Assembly: GCA_946412445.1 (NCBI GenBank)
Contig: CAMKHH010000028.1
Span: 1 to 9,188, forward strand
Length of the DNA stretch: 9,188 nucleotides
Origin: an uncultured Eubacterium sp.
GTDB taxonomy: Bacteria; Bacillota; Clostridia; Lachnospirales; Lachnospiraceae
Reading direction: 5' to 3'
Of the stretch, positions 1-6,050 are shown in pieces. The notes under the pieces are model-generated. The model was not told where the DNA came from. It worked only from the letters and a program-made list of their open reading frames with translations, and searched no databases. Within the stretch, counting starts at the first letter, position 1; each line of letters opens with the position of its first letter. Both the position numbers and the translations under genes were made by a program.

Positions 1-20
1 CAAAAATCCGTAATTGACAA
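1..20 (-). CDS. Start of a further operon gene, cut by the window edge (product unknown)
   Basis: Just after the GlpP stop codon the minus strand has AGGAGG (positions 33-28), a seven-base spacer and a TTG codon at 20-18. The frame stays open to the edge and reads M-S-I-T-D-F. A consensus ribosome binding site at correct spacing directly after a stop codon argues for a real next gene in the same operon. Six codons do not allow a product call. Glycerol kinase or another glycerol-related gene would fit the neighbourhood, but that is a guess from context only. Confidence 0.45.
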
Positions 21-34
21 GTTTATTCCTCCTA

Positions 35-607
35 TTATATGTTTTTGTCTAAACAGTCATTTGCTTTCCATAGCTCTCTGCTGGAAGTTGTCACAGAGAC
101 TGCACCGGCCTCTATAACTGCGCAAATGTCTTCCAGTGTCGCAATCAAACCTCCCGTTATGATAGGAATATCGATGCGGTTTCTCATTTCCGTTATGATT
201 CCGGGCATCAGGCCAGGCAATACCTCAACGTAATCCGGCATAGAGTTTTCGATAAGGCGATAGCTTTTATCCAGAGACTGCTGATCGATAAGAAATATCC
301 TTTGTATTGCAATTTTTTTCTTTTTCTTTGCCATCTGGATTGCATTGGTGTGGGTGGAAATTATCCCCTCCAGCCTCAGATTCTGACACAGATATACAAC
401 TGCATATTCATCGTTGCTTAATCCCTTTATAAGATCCACATGGACAATCAGTTTCTTCCTATACTTCTGCGCCATATCCGAAATCACTGCAAGCTCACCT
501 ACATAGAAATCCATAACAATGCAGAATTCATAAGGACTCTGCAAAAATTTCTCAAAGTCCTTCATATTAGAAATAGCAGGTAAAACTTTCTGCTTAATTG
601 CTTCCAC
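35..607 (-). CDS. glpP: Glycerol-3-phosphate-responsive antiterminator GlpP
   Basis: GlpP is a cytoplasmic RNA-binding regulator. In Bacillus subtilis it binds glycerol-3-phosphate and the leader mRNA of glp operons and prevents termination there. The 190-residue product matches the family's usual length. It carries the N-terminal LPAI-NM motif (about residues 9-15), HVDLIKGL near 56-63, the AIQRIFLID stretch near 100-108, EVLPG-MP near 128-135, and the C-terminal phosphate-binding part with GGLI (152-155) and TSS-ELW (about 174-180). I chose the GTG at 607-605 because GGAGG at 620-616 lies eight bases upstream; an in-frame TTG at 622 overlaps that site and is unlikely. A lysine run near residues 94-98 comes from an A-rich stretch. 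The gene is last in a glycerol-3-phosphate oxidation operon, 26 bases after the DUF1667 gene, so it probably controls its own operon through the leader at 3713-3912. Family assignment is firm; the target is inferred. Confidence 0.93.
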   Translation of the reverse strand: MEAIKQKVLPAISNMKDFEKFLQSPYEFCIVMDFYVGELAVISDMAQKYRKKLIVHVDLIKGLSNDEYAVVYLCQNLRLEGIISTHTNAIQMAKKKKKIAIQRIFLIDQQSLDKSYRLIENSMPDYVEVLPGLMPGIITEMRNRIDIPIITGGLIATLEDICAVIEAGAVSVTTSSRELWKANDCLDKNI

Positions 608-615
608 CTCTCTCA

Positions 616-620
616 CCTCC
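616..620 (-). promoter_or_regulatory. Ribosome binding site that decides the glpP start
   Basis: GGAGG on the minus strand, eight bases before the GTG at 607-605. It overlaps the alternative in-frame TTG at 622-620, so that TTG cannot use it. It therefore supports the shorter 190-residue GlpP. Confidence 0.7.
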
Positions 621-633
621 AACTTTAAAATAG

Positions 634-996
634 TTAAAGTTCAGCCATCCCCCTGGAAGCCACCAGATTTACTCCTGATTCCAGCAAATTTCTGATCAGC
701 ACCTGATTGCATTTAACAGGTGCTTTAATCTCCAGTTTATTTATAATACGCATAGCCTCCATCAAGGACTCTTTTGGAATCTCCCCATCCGTTACGACGG
801 CCAGTCTGTCTGACAGACCATCTTTCACCTTCACCGTAGTCGTAAGAACCCTTGTAGGCTCTGTCAGCTCCTTCTTTGCATAGACAACACCCCGCCTGCA
901 TCCATTGCCGGTGACATGAAGGCCGTCTGAATCACCTGTAACCTCCAGATGGCACCCTTTCGGACAAACTATGCAGATCAATTCCTTCTTTTCCAT
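634..996 (-). CDS. DUF1667 four-cysteine protein, partner of the flavin dehydrogenases
   Basis: A 120-residue protein with the DUF1667 pattern: Cys8-x2-Cys11-P-x-G-Cys15 followed by G-N-x-Cys33-x-R-G, then a conserved stretch around T-R-V-L-T-T-T-V-K-V. The four cysteines suggest an iron-sulfur cluster or zinc site; which one is not known to me. The biochemical role of the family is not established. Its constant place beside a GlpA-like dehydrogenase and an FAD/NAD(P) oxidoreductase suggests a small electron-transfer subunit of that complex, in the slot GlpC would fill in the E. coli enzyme, but it has no membrane segment. The start is the ATG at 996, preceded by AGGGGGA inside the end of the upstream gene; the upstream TAG (1000-998) is one base away, so the two genes are probably translationally coupled. 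A start at 1023 would put nine extra residues inside the neighbour and lacks such a site. Confidence 0.88.
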   Translation of the reverse strand: MEKKELICIVCPKGCHLEVTGDSDGLHVTGNGCRRGVVYAKKELTEPTRVLTTTVKVKDGLSDRLAVVTDGEIPKESLMEAMRIINKLEIKAPVKCNQVLIRNLLESGVNLVASRGMAEL

Positions 997-997
997 A

Positions 998-2260
998 CTA
1001 TTCCCCCTCAAATACATCCACACTTAAAAGTTTATATTCTTTTCCCGACAGTAAAGACTTTTCAACCGTAATATTCTCCATCTCTCCCGGTGTCATACGC
1101 TGTTTTTTTACAGACTTTAAGACCTCTCCATCCGCTGTGACAACCAGCTTCACACGTTCGAACACTGCTCGTGGCCTCATAAATAATTTTATATCTTCAT
1201 CTATTTGTTCACAGTTGATGCTTTGAGGAATGATATAGCCAATTCCCGTGCCGGCTCTTGTATGGACTTCATTACCGGTATTTTTCGTATCACCCCGCAC
1301 ATATATGGCTGCATTTTTTCCTGCTTTCTGGCTTTCCTCCGTTACAAAATCCACCAGATCATGAACATGAAGAACATTTCCACAGGCAAAAATACCATCT
1401 ATTGTGGTTTCCATAGCCTGATTGACTACGGGCCCTTTTGTATGTACATCCATGCCGGCTCCTAAATCCCGGGACAATTCATTCTCAGGAATCAGGCCTA
1501 CAGACAGCAGCACTGTATCGCAGTCATAGCTGACTTCGGTCCCAGGTATGGGCTGTCTGTTTTTATCCACTTCGGAAATGATAACTCCTTCCACACGGGT
1601 TTTTCCCTTGATTTCTGTTATCGTATGGTTTAGCAGGAGAGGGATATCAAAATCCTGCAGACACTGGACGATATTCCGATTTAGTCCGCTGGAAAAAGGC
1701 ATGATTTCCACTACAGCTTCCACCTTAGCACCTTCCAGTGTCAGGCGCCTCGCCATAATCATTCCGATATCCCCGGAGCCCAATATAACTGCCTTCTTGC
1801 CTGGCATATAGCCTTCCATATTAATATATCTCTGTGCAGTACCCGCTGTCATAATGCCGGCCGGCCTGGTTCCCGGAATATGAATTGCACCTCTCGGCCT
1901 TTCCCTGCATCCCATCGCCAGTATAACTGCTTTTGTATGATATATCTGGTAGCCCTCTTCTTTGCTGACCGCATGAACATCTTTATTCTCCGTGATTTCC
2001 AGAACCATGGTATTTAATTTATACTCGATGCCCAGTTCCTCAAACTCATCGATAAAGCGCTGTGCATACTGCGGCCCTGTCAGCTGTTCCCCGAAATGAT
2101 GCAGGCCAAATCCATTATGTATGCACTGCTGTAAAATCCCTCCCAGCTCACGATCCCGTTCTAACAGTAAAACCTTTTTGGCGCCTTCTTTCCACGCCTC
2201 TATGCCTGCCGCCAGACCTGCAGGTCCTCCGCCGATTACAATCACATCATATTGTAACAT
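998..2260 (-). CDS. FAD/NAD(P)-dependent oxidoreductase of the glycerol-3-phosphate dehydrogenase operon
   Basis: A 420-residue, two-dinucleotide-binding flavoprotein of the pyridine nucleotide-disulfide oxidoreductase superfamily. The N-terminal FAD site is G-G-G-P-A-G (residues 10-15) with acidic E34 ending the second strand. It is followed by the GGILQQCIHNGFG motif (40-52) with Cys46, characteristic of this operon-linked family, then GCRERPRG (117-124), a second Rossmann motif G-S-G-D-I-G (161-166) for NAD(P), and a C-terminal FAD-contact segment F-A-C-G-N (291-295). Expected role: passing electrons between the GlpA-like dehydrogenase and NAD(P) or another carrier; the actual partner is not visible. 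The ATG at 2260 is chosen because AAAGGAG sits eight bases upstream and overlaps the previous gene's stop; the in-frame start at 2284 would add eight residues before the canonical N-terminal strand. Only four bases separate it from the upstream stop. It is usually annotated simply as FAD-dependent oxidoreductase; GlpB would be a misleading symbol, since E. coli GlpB is a different flavoprotein. Confidence 0.9.
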   Translation of the reverse strand: MLQYDVIVIGGGPAGLAAGIEAWKEGAKKVLLLERDRELGGILQQCIHNGFGLHHFGEQLTGPQYAQRFIDEFEELGIEYKLNTMVLEITENKDVHAVSKEEGYQIYHTKAVILAMGCRERPRGAIHIPGTRPAGIMTAGTAQRYINMEGYMPGKKAVILGSGDIGMIMARRLTLEGAKVEAVVEIMPFSSGLNRNIVQCLQDFDIPLLLNHTITEIKGKTRVEGVIISEVDKNRQPIPGTEVSYDCDTVLLSVGLIPENELSRDLGAGMDVHTKGPVVNQAMETTIDGIFACGNVLHVHDLVDFVTEESQKAGKNAAIYVRGDTKNTGNEVHTRAGTGIGYIIPQSINCEQIDEDIKLFMRPRAVFERVKLVVTADGEVLKSVKKQRMTPGEMENITVEKSLLSGKEYKLLSVDVFEGE

Positions 2261-2264
2261 ATTT

Positions 2265-3695
2265 TCACTCCTTTGTCCTGCCAATCAGAATATTCGATCC
2301 GGGGTCATTGTATAAGATATCATCCATCCTCTTACCTGTTTCTCTGGCCAGAATCTCCACAACCTTTGGCTCACAGAATCCTCCCTGGCATCTCCCCATT
2401 CCCGGCCGCACTCTCTTTTTTATTCCTTTTACCGTAGTGGCGCCTCCCGGTCTGTGAATCGCATCGACAATTTCTCCCTCGGTTATTTTCTCGCACCTGC
2501 AGATAATATTACCGTACTGTGGGTTTTCCCGGATAAGATTCTCTTTTTCTTCTACAGACAGCTCTTCAAAACGAATCACTCTTTTTCTATTTGGATTAAA
2601 ACTTTTGTTTGGGAGTAAATTCTTTAATATTCCCTTTACCATCTGCTCTGCTTCCAACGCAATGGCTGGCGCAGCGGTCAGCCCGGGAGAATCAATTCCG
2701 GCGATATTTATAAATCCGGGACAGTCTTTCGCCTCTTCAATAATAAAGTCCTCTCTGTCCGAGGAAGCTCTTACGCCGGCAAAAGAACGAATCACTTGAT
2801 CAAACGGAATGTTTCCCACAATCCGGTCCACTTGTTTTCGCACAAAATCAAGCCCTTCTTTCGTGGTTTCATCTCCTTCTCTGTCCCTTATCTGTGTGGA
2901 AGTGGGACCCAGCAGCGTATTTCCATGTACGGTCGGCACTACCAGAACACCTTTTCCTTCTCTGGACGGGCATGGAAAGATGACGGAATTCACCAGATTG
3001 CCCACTCTCTTATCCAATACAAAATATTGTCCCGCCCTTGGTTTTATGATGTATGCTCCGCCGCCTATCATGGAATTTAATTCATCTGCGTGTGTGCCTG
3101 AACAGTTAATGATTACCTTCGCTTCACAGCTCCCCTGACTGGTCGTAATTTTAAAACCGGTATCCTTTTTTTCAATGTTCTCCACTTTACTGTTAAGCGC
3201 AAGTTCCACACCGTTTTGTACCGCATTTTCCATATAGGCAATTGCCAGCTCCCATGGTCCTACAATGCCTGCTGTTGGTGCAAACAGACCCTCTCTGACT
3301 TCTTTACTCACATTTGGTTCTCTTGCCAGAATCTCTTCCCTGCCAATCCGTCTTACCGGGACATTATTGGCATGTGCCTGTTCCTCCAGTTCATCTAGTG
3401 TTTTCACATCTTCATCCGTCAGTGCAAGTGTGATTGAACCTACTTTTCTGAAAGGAACATCCAGTTCCTTACATATCTGCGGATACATCTGATTGCCCTT
3501 TACATTGAGCTTTGCCTTTTTCGTTCCCGGCACCGGATCATATCCCGCATGTACAACTGCACTGTTGGCCATTGTTGTAGCATTGGCTATATCGTTGTCC
3601 TTTTCAAGAACCAGAATCTTTGCTTCGTATCTTGACAATTCCCTTGCAATTGATGTGCCGATAATTCCTGCACCGATAATCACTATATCATACAT
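2265..3695 (-). CDS. glpA: GlpA-like FAD-dependent glycerol-3-phosphate dehydrogenase with BFD [2Fe-2S] domain
   Basis: A 476-residue protein of the DAO/GlpA superfamily. Residues 8-13 (G-A-G-I-I-G) bind FAD, with E31 at the end of the second strand. The ATTMANSAVVHAGYDP stretch (about 39-54) resembles the substrate-side loop of GlpA and of L-2-hydroxyglutarate oxidases. The C-terminal BFD-type domain has Cys399-x-Cys401 and, 35 residues on, Cys436-x4-Cys441, a standard [2Fe-2S] ligand set. Predicted reaction: sn-glycerol-3-phosphate to dihydroxyacetone phosphate, with electrons leaving through the iron-sulfur domain. Substrate is inferred from the GlpP gene in the same operon; the catalytic part also resembles LhgO-type hydroxyacid oxidases, so another 2-hydroxy substrate cannot be excluded. 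The start at 3695 has GGAGGG at 3707-3702. No membrane anchor is seen. It is the first gene after the leader and promoter at 3713-3948. Confidence 0.85.
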   Translation of the reverse strand: MYDIVIIGAGIIGTSIARELSRYEAKILVLEKDNDIANATTMANSAVVHAGYDPVPGTKKAKLNVKGNQMYPQICKELDVPFRKVGSITLALTDEDVKTLDELEEQAHANNVPVRRIGREEILAREPNVSKEVREGLFAPTAGIVGPWELAIAYMENAVQNGVELALNSKVENIEKKDTGFKITTSQGSCEAKVIINCSGTHADELNSMIGGGAYIIKPRAGQYFVLDKRVGNLVNSVIFPCPSREGKGVLVVPTVHGNTLLGPTSTQIRDREGDETTKEGLDFVRKQVDRIVGNIPFDQVIRSFAGVRASSDREDFIIEEAKDCPGFINIAGIDSPGLTAAPAIALEAEQMVKGILKNLLPNKSFNPNRKRVIRFEELSVEEKENLIRENPQYGNIICRCEKITEGEIVDAIHRPGGATTVKGIKKRVRPGMGRCQGGFCEPKVVEILARETGKRMDDILYNDPGSNILIGRTKE

Positions 3696-3712
3696 GCTGC
3701 TCCCTCCAAATA

Positions 3713-3736
3713 CATTGCCGCCGGCAGTTCCTGATT
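3713..3736 (-). repeat. Degenerate copy of the leader hairpin next to the glpA ribosome binding site
   Basis: Minus-strand ACTGCCGGCGGCA here matches CTGCCGGTGGCAG of the two upstream hairpins but has lost the outer base pairs, leaving a four-pair TGCC/GGCA stem. A one-base length difference separates it from the 44-base unit. It ends only about six bases before GGAGGG of glpA, so it could affect ribosome access; that is inference. Confidence 0.5.
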
Positions 3737-3751
3737 ATACTTTGCTATACA

Positions 3752-3775
3752 GAAAACCTGCCACCGGCAGCTTTC
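3752..3775 (-). terminator. Terminator-like hairpin 3 of the glpA leader
   Basis: Minus-strand stem GAAAG-CTGCC, loop GGT, then GGCAG, one bulged G, and TTTTC. This gives ten pairs (one G-U) with a short U tract followed by TGTATAG. It is identical to the hairpin at 3796-3819, being the second copy of the tandem repeat. Whether it terminates on its own is uncertain because the U tract is only four long and partly paired. Confidence 0.45.
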
Positions 3776-3795
3776 CTTGCATACTTTGGCATACA

Positions 3796-3819
3796 GAAAA
3801 CCTGCCACCGGCAGCTTTC
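3796..3819 (-). terminator. Terminator-like hairpin 2 of the glpA leader
   Basis: Minus-strand stem GAAAG-CTGCC, three-base loop GGT, GGCAG, bulged G and TTTTC, then TGTATGCC. The A-rich 5' foot, GC core and U-rich 3' foot follow the plan of an intrinsic terminator. It lies 44 bases upstream of an identical hairpin. It could be a target for GlpP or a back-up terminator; neither is shown by the sequence. Confidence 0.45.
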
Positions 3820-3838
3820 CTTGCATGCTTTGGCATAC

Positions 3839-3888
3839 AGAAAAGCACATCCAGCCGGTTCAAAATACGAACCGACCGATGTGCTTTC
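3839..3888 (-). terminator. Long intrinsic terminator/attenuator hairpin upstream of glpA
   Basis: On the minus strand AAAGCACATC (3887-3878) pairs with GATGTGCTTT (3851-3842). GGTC pairs with GGCT through two G-U wobbles, GGTTC pairs with GAACC, and the loop is the seven bases 3868-3862. One G (3852) is bulged. The 3' foot continues TTTTCTGT. The inner GGUC/GGCU part pairs only in minus-strand RNA, since the plus-strand copy would have A-C mismatches, so the structure belongs to leftward transcription. It lies about 25 bases after the predicted transcription start and 150 bases before glpA, the layout of a GlpP-controlled terminator. It would also stop read-through from the Gfo/Idh operon. 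Confidence 0.75.
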
Positions 3889-3909
3889 TCCCATTCTCTG
3901 CAACTATTA

Positions 3910-3922
3910 ACTTGACTCAAGT
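3910..3922 (-). promoter_or_regulatory. Perfect 13-base palindrome at the glpA transcription start (candidate operator)
   Basis: ACTTGA-C-TCAAGT is a perfect inverted repeat centred on 3916. It overlaps the end of the -10 box and the predicted first transcribed bases, where a repressor would block initiation. The half-site ACTTGA also occurs over the -35 at 3950-3945 on the minus strand. No regulator can be named. Confidence 0.4.
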
Positions 3923-3948
3923 CTAACATCTTCAGGCAGTTATGTCAA
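3920..3948 (-). promoter_or_regulatory. Sigma-A promoter of the glpA operon
   Basis: The minus strand has TTGACA (3948-3943, perfect -35), a 17-base spacer and TAGACT (3925-3920, four of six). The -10 is preceded by TG one base upstream (3928-3927), an extended -10. The predicted start near 3913 gives a leader of roughly 217 bases before the glpA ATG. The promoter begins only 22 bases after the stop codon of the upstream Gfo/Idh gene, so glpA has its own transcript. Confidence 0.75.
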
Positions 3949-3970
3949 GTGTGTAAAGGCTATATCTCAG

Positions 3971-4957
3971 CTATATTTCTACTCTGATTCCCTTCTCAAA
4001 CGCTTCTATGGCGGCCCACGCCACTTCCAGAGCCCGAAGTCCCCTTTCCGCCCTGATGGGTGGCATTTCACCATTTCGAAGGGCACGAAGTGTCTGGTCT
4101 ATATTCCGGTCGAGGTTTTTCCCGAAGCTGCTGTTCTCATCATCAAAAATACCCGGTTTCCAGACACAGGCTGTCTCCTGTCCTCTTTCCTGGCAGATAT
4201 ATTCTCTGGTATTATCCGTTATGGTTATATTACCCGCTGTACCATTGATACGGAGCTCCTGTACGCAGTCATAAGCATCCTCCGCATCAAAGGACCCAAG
4301 AAAGGTTCCTACCCCACCGGCTTTAAAGCGCAGGGAAAGTGAAAAGGTCGTATAGCTGTCTTTTCCAGTCATATCTGTCATGTCTGCTGAAACGCTGCTT
4401 ATCGGTCCGCACAGATACTCAATCAGGTCAAGTCCATGGCACTGAGCTTCAATGATGTCCATATAAGGATGCGCAATCTCAAAGCTGCCCGATTGAGCAA
4501 AATGCCATTCGGCAAAGATGACCTCGCCCAGCTTTCCTGCTTCAATATCCTTTTTAGCCATCTGTACCGCCTTGCTGCAGCTGTGGTTGAAATCAATTGC
4601 AAAAAACAGATTTTTATCTTCGGCCAGCCGAATTAATTCTTTCCCCTTCTCCAGATCATAGGTCAGGGGCTTTTCAGTCATAACCGGATAACCTGCTTCC
4701 AATAATTCATGTAATATCTCATAGGTATTCTGACCGGGAAGACACACATCCACAAGATCCGGTTTCCCCTGGTCCAGCATCTCATCCAAATCCAGATAAT
4801 ACGGAACCTGAAATTCTTCTGCTCTTTTTTTTGTCCTTTCCTCACTCCTGCCGAAAATTCCGATTACCTCCACATCTTTTCTGGCAGTAAATGCTCTTGC
4901 GTGTTGAAATCCCCAACCTCCGGCACCGACGATACCAACTTTAATTTTTTGTTTCAT
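3971..4957 (-). CDS. Gfo/Idh/MocA family oxidoreductase with intact catalytic motifs
   Basis: A 328-residue NAD(P)-dependent sugar or polyol dehydrogenase of the Gfo/Idh/MocA family, of typical length. The N-terminal Rossmann motif is G-A-G-G-W-G (11-16). The hallmark E-K-P is at 95-97, with catalytic Lys96. The second catalytic segment E-A-Q-C-H-G-L-D (170-177) supplies His174, with Glu170 where many members have Asp. The C-terminal half is the expected alpha/beta dimerization and substrate domain. The true substrate cannot be read from sequence; the carbohydrate permeases upstream suggest a sugar, glycoside or uronate. I start at the ATG at 4957 because GAGGAGG (4970-4964) is six bases upstream; the ATG at 4963 directly abuts that site, and longer starts lie in the neighbour's coding region. 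It overlaps the previous gene by 17 bases. It is last in its operon, and the glpA promoter follows at once. Confidence 0.9.
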   Translation of the reverse strand: MKQKIKVGIVGAGGWGFQHARAFTARKDVEVIGIFGRSEERTKKRAEEFQVPYYLDLDEMLDQGKPDLVDVCLPGQNTYEILHELLEAGYPVMTEKPLTYDLEKGKELIRLAEDKNLFFAIDFNHSCSKAVQMAKKDIEAGKLGEVIFAEWHFAQSGSFEIAHPYMDIIEAQCHGLDLIEYLCGPISSVSADMTDMTGKDSYTTFSLSLRFKAGGVGTFLGSFDAEDAYDCVQELRINGTAGNITITDNTREYICQERGQETACVWKPGIFDDENSSFGKNLDRNIDQTLRALRNGEMPPIRAERGLRALEVAWAAIEAFEKGIRVEI

Positions 4958-6035
4958 ATGCATCCTCCTCGTTTTGACTCCATGGCATGTTTTGACTATA
5001 CACAGGTTTCTCCGATTGTATGGATTCCCGGGCCAGCAAGGTAAGATACTGATCCTGTAATTCCTCCCCAAGCGAATACCCTTGTGCACCTGTTGTCAGA
5101 TAATCCTGCATTTTCCAAAGAGAAGCTGCGACCGCTAATTCTTCGTCGCTTAATCCTGCCGCCCCAAAGGGACTGCGGTAATAGATTTGCCCATTGCCAC
5201 TGACAGCTGTTGTTCCGGGCCGCTCCAGACTGTTATTCCAGCCACTGTATTCTCTCTTTAGAGTGAATTTAAGATGTTCAGGATAGTTCTCTGTCAAATA
5301 TCGTACCTCCTCCTGTTCGATTTCACCTTGTTCACCTCTGATAAGAATCCTGGAACAACGAATCGGGGAAAAATATTGTTCCCCTGTAAAATCATAAAGT
5401 GCCCACTTGTCGCCATAGTTGACAGAAAATAACTCCTGCTCTTCATGATACCAGCTTTTCTGCTGCGGCCATCCATTCCTTCCCGGACCTTGTATAGATT
5501 TCATTCTGAATTTACGTCCTTCAATGCAACAGGTCTCAAAGTGCTTTCCCAGGTATTTACGTATCAGGGCAATTCCATGATAATCATGGCCTATGGATAC
5601 CTGCACCTGCCGTACATTACCCAGGATTCCACTTTGAATTACCGCAAGCCTTGCACTATGCATCGGCTGGCTTTTGTACTGCTCGGAAATCTGAATCCTG
5701 CTTCCCTTGTCAGTTTTCTCATATAGTTCTATCATGCTTTCCGGCGAATCCGACATCCAGGTCTCAGACAGTATCGGAGTCCCATATTTCCAAATTCTGC
5801 ACATTACTCCCGGTATAGCATGACCCGGCAGGCAGAGAACAAAGAAATCCGGCTGAAAGTCAAGTGCTGTTTCAATATCTGCCACAGTTGTTATACCAAA
5901 GCGCCTATGAACCTTCTCTGCCTGCTCTTTATTTTCTTCCACCAGACAGCAAAGCTCCAGACTGTCTTTCAGTGCCCGGGCAGCCCTGAGATAAAACGCT
6001 GCCCTCCATCCGCCACCCACTATTGCAAACTTCAT
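4941..6035 (-). CDS. Gfo/Idh/MocA-like protein lacking the usual catalytic residues
   Basis: A 364-residue protein with the Gfo/Idh/MocA fold. The N-terminal dinucleotide motif is G-G-G-W-R-A (7-12), with Ala in place of the last glycine. The family's E-K-P is replaced by E-T-W (91-93), so the catalytic lysine is gone. The later His motif reads G-H-D-Y-H-G-I-A (149-156): His153 is kept, but the Asp or Glu four residues before it is Gly149 and the Asp three residues after it is Ala156. Many Firmicutes carry similar proteins in sugar clusters, as I recall, annotated only as oxidoreductases. It may be a non-catalytic partner of the next gene, a sugar-binding sensor, or an enzyme with another mechanism. 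The ATG at 6035 has GGAGGG (6044-6039) upstream. The gap to the preceding gene is 15 bases, and its 3' end overlaps the next gene by 17 bases. Confidence 0.85.
   Translation of the reverse strand: MKFAIVGGGWRAAFYLRAARALKDSLELCCLVEENKEQAEKVHRRFGITTVADIETALDFQPDFFVLCLPGHAIPGVMCRIWKYGTPILSETWMSDSPESMIELYEKTDKGSRIQISEQYKSQPMHSARLAVIQSGILGNVRQVQVSIGHDYHGIALIRKYLGKHFETCCIEGRKFRMKSIQGPGRNGWPQQKSWYHEEQELFSVNYGDKWALYDFTGEQYFSPIRCSRILIRGEQGEIEQEEVRYLTENYPEHLKFTLKREYSGWNNSLERPGTTAVSGNGQIYYRSPFGAAGLSDEELAVAASLWKMQDYLTTGAQGYSLGEELQDQYLTLLARESIQSEKPVYSQNMPWSQNEEDAYETKN
4964..4970 (-). promoter_or_regulatory. Ribosome binding site inside the preceding gene that decides the Gfo/Idh start
   Basis: GAGGAGG on the minus strand, inside the last codons of the upstream Gfo/Idh-like gene. 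It is six bases before the ATG at 4957 and touches the ATG at 4963, which is therefore too close to be used. It fixes the 17-base gene overlap. Confidence 0.7.
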
Positions 6036-6050
6036 GCTCCCTCCTCTCTT

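Larger units (their letters stand above)
3737..3844 (-). repeat. 44-base tandem repeat in the glpA leader
   Basis: Two full copies (3737-3780 and 3781-3824) differ at only two of 44 positions. A third, partial copy (3825-3844, 20 bases) runs into the 3' arm of the long hairpin. Read on the minus strand each unit is a small hairpin, a TTTTCTGTATGCC stretch and a purine-rich linker. The near identity of the copies suggests recent duplication and possible copy-number variation between strains. Confidence 0.85.

Noticed and set aside
311..332. A-rich run in glpP coding for several lysines, as a possible slippage or frameshift site
   Set aside because: The frame continues normally into conserved GlpP motifs, and neither alternative frame gives a sensible product.
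2265..3695. Naming this gene L-2-hydroxyglutarate oxidase
   Set aside because: The catalytic half is similar, but the C-terminal BFD domain and the operon with GlpP favour a glycerol-3-phosphate role. The doubt is kept in the entry.
3737..3844. Possible CRISPR-like repeats
   Set aside because: The copies are directly adjacent with no spacers, there are only about two and a half of them, and no cas genes are present. They read as a leader tandem repeat.
1205..3915. Several plus-strand open frames of 60 to 140 codons opposite the flavoprotein genes
   Set aside because: They lie antisense to genes with clear family motifs, lack ribosome sites and show no recognisable domains. Similar plus-strand frames opposite the other genes were dismissed for the same reason.
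3735..3929. A 64-codon minus-strand open frame across the hairpin and repeat region
   Set aside because: Its ATG lies inside the promoter -10 region, upstream of the predicted transcript start. It has no ribosome site, and the peptide is just the translated tandem repeat.
4958..5089. A 44-residue N-terminal extension of the canonical Gfo/Idh protein
   Set aside because: It lies in the coding region of the preceding gene, and the strong ribosome site at 4964-4970 points to the ATG at 4957, where the Rossmann fold begins.
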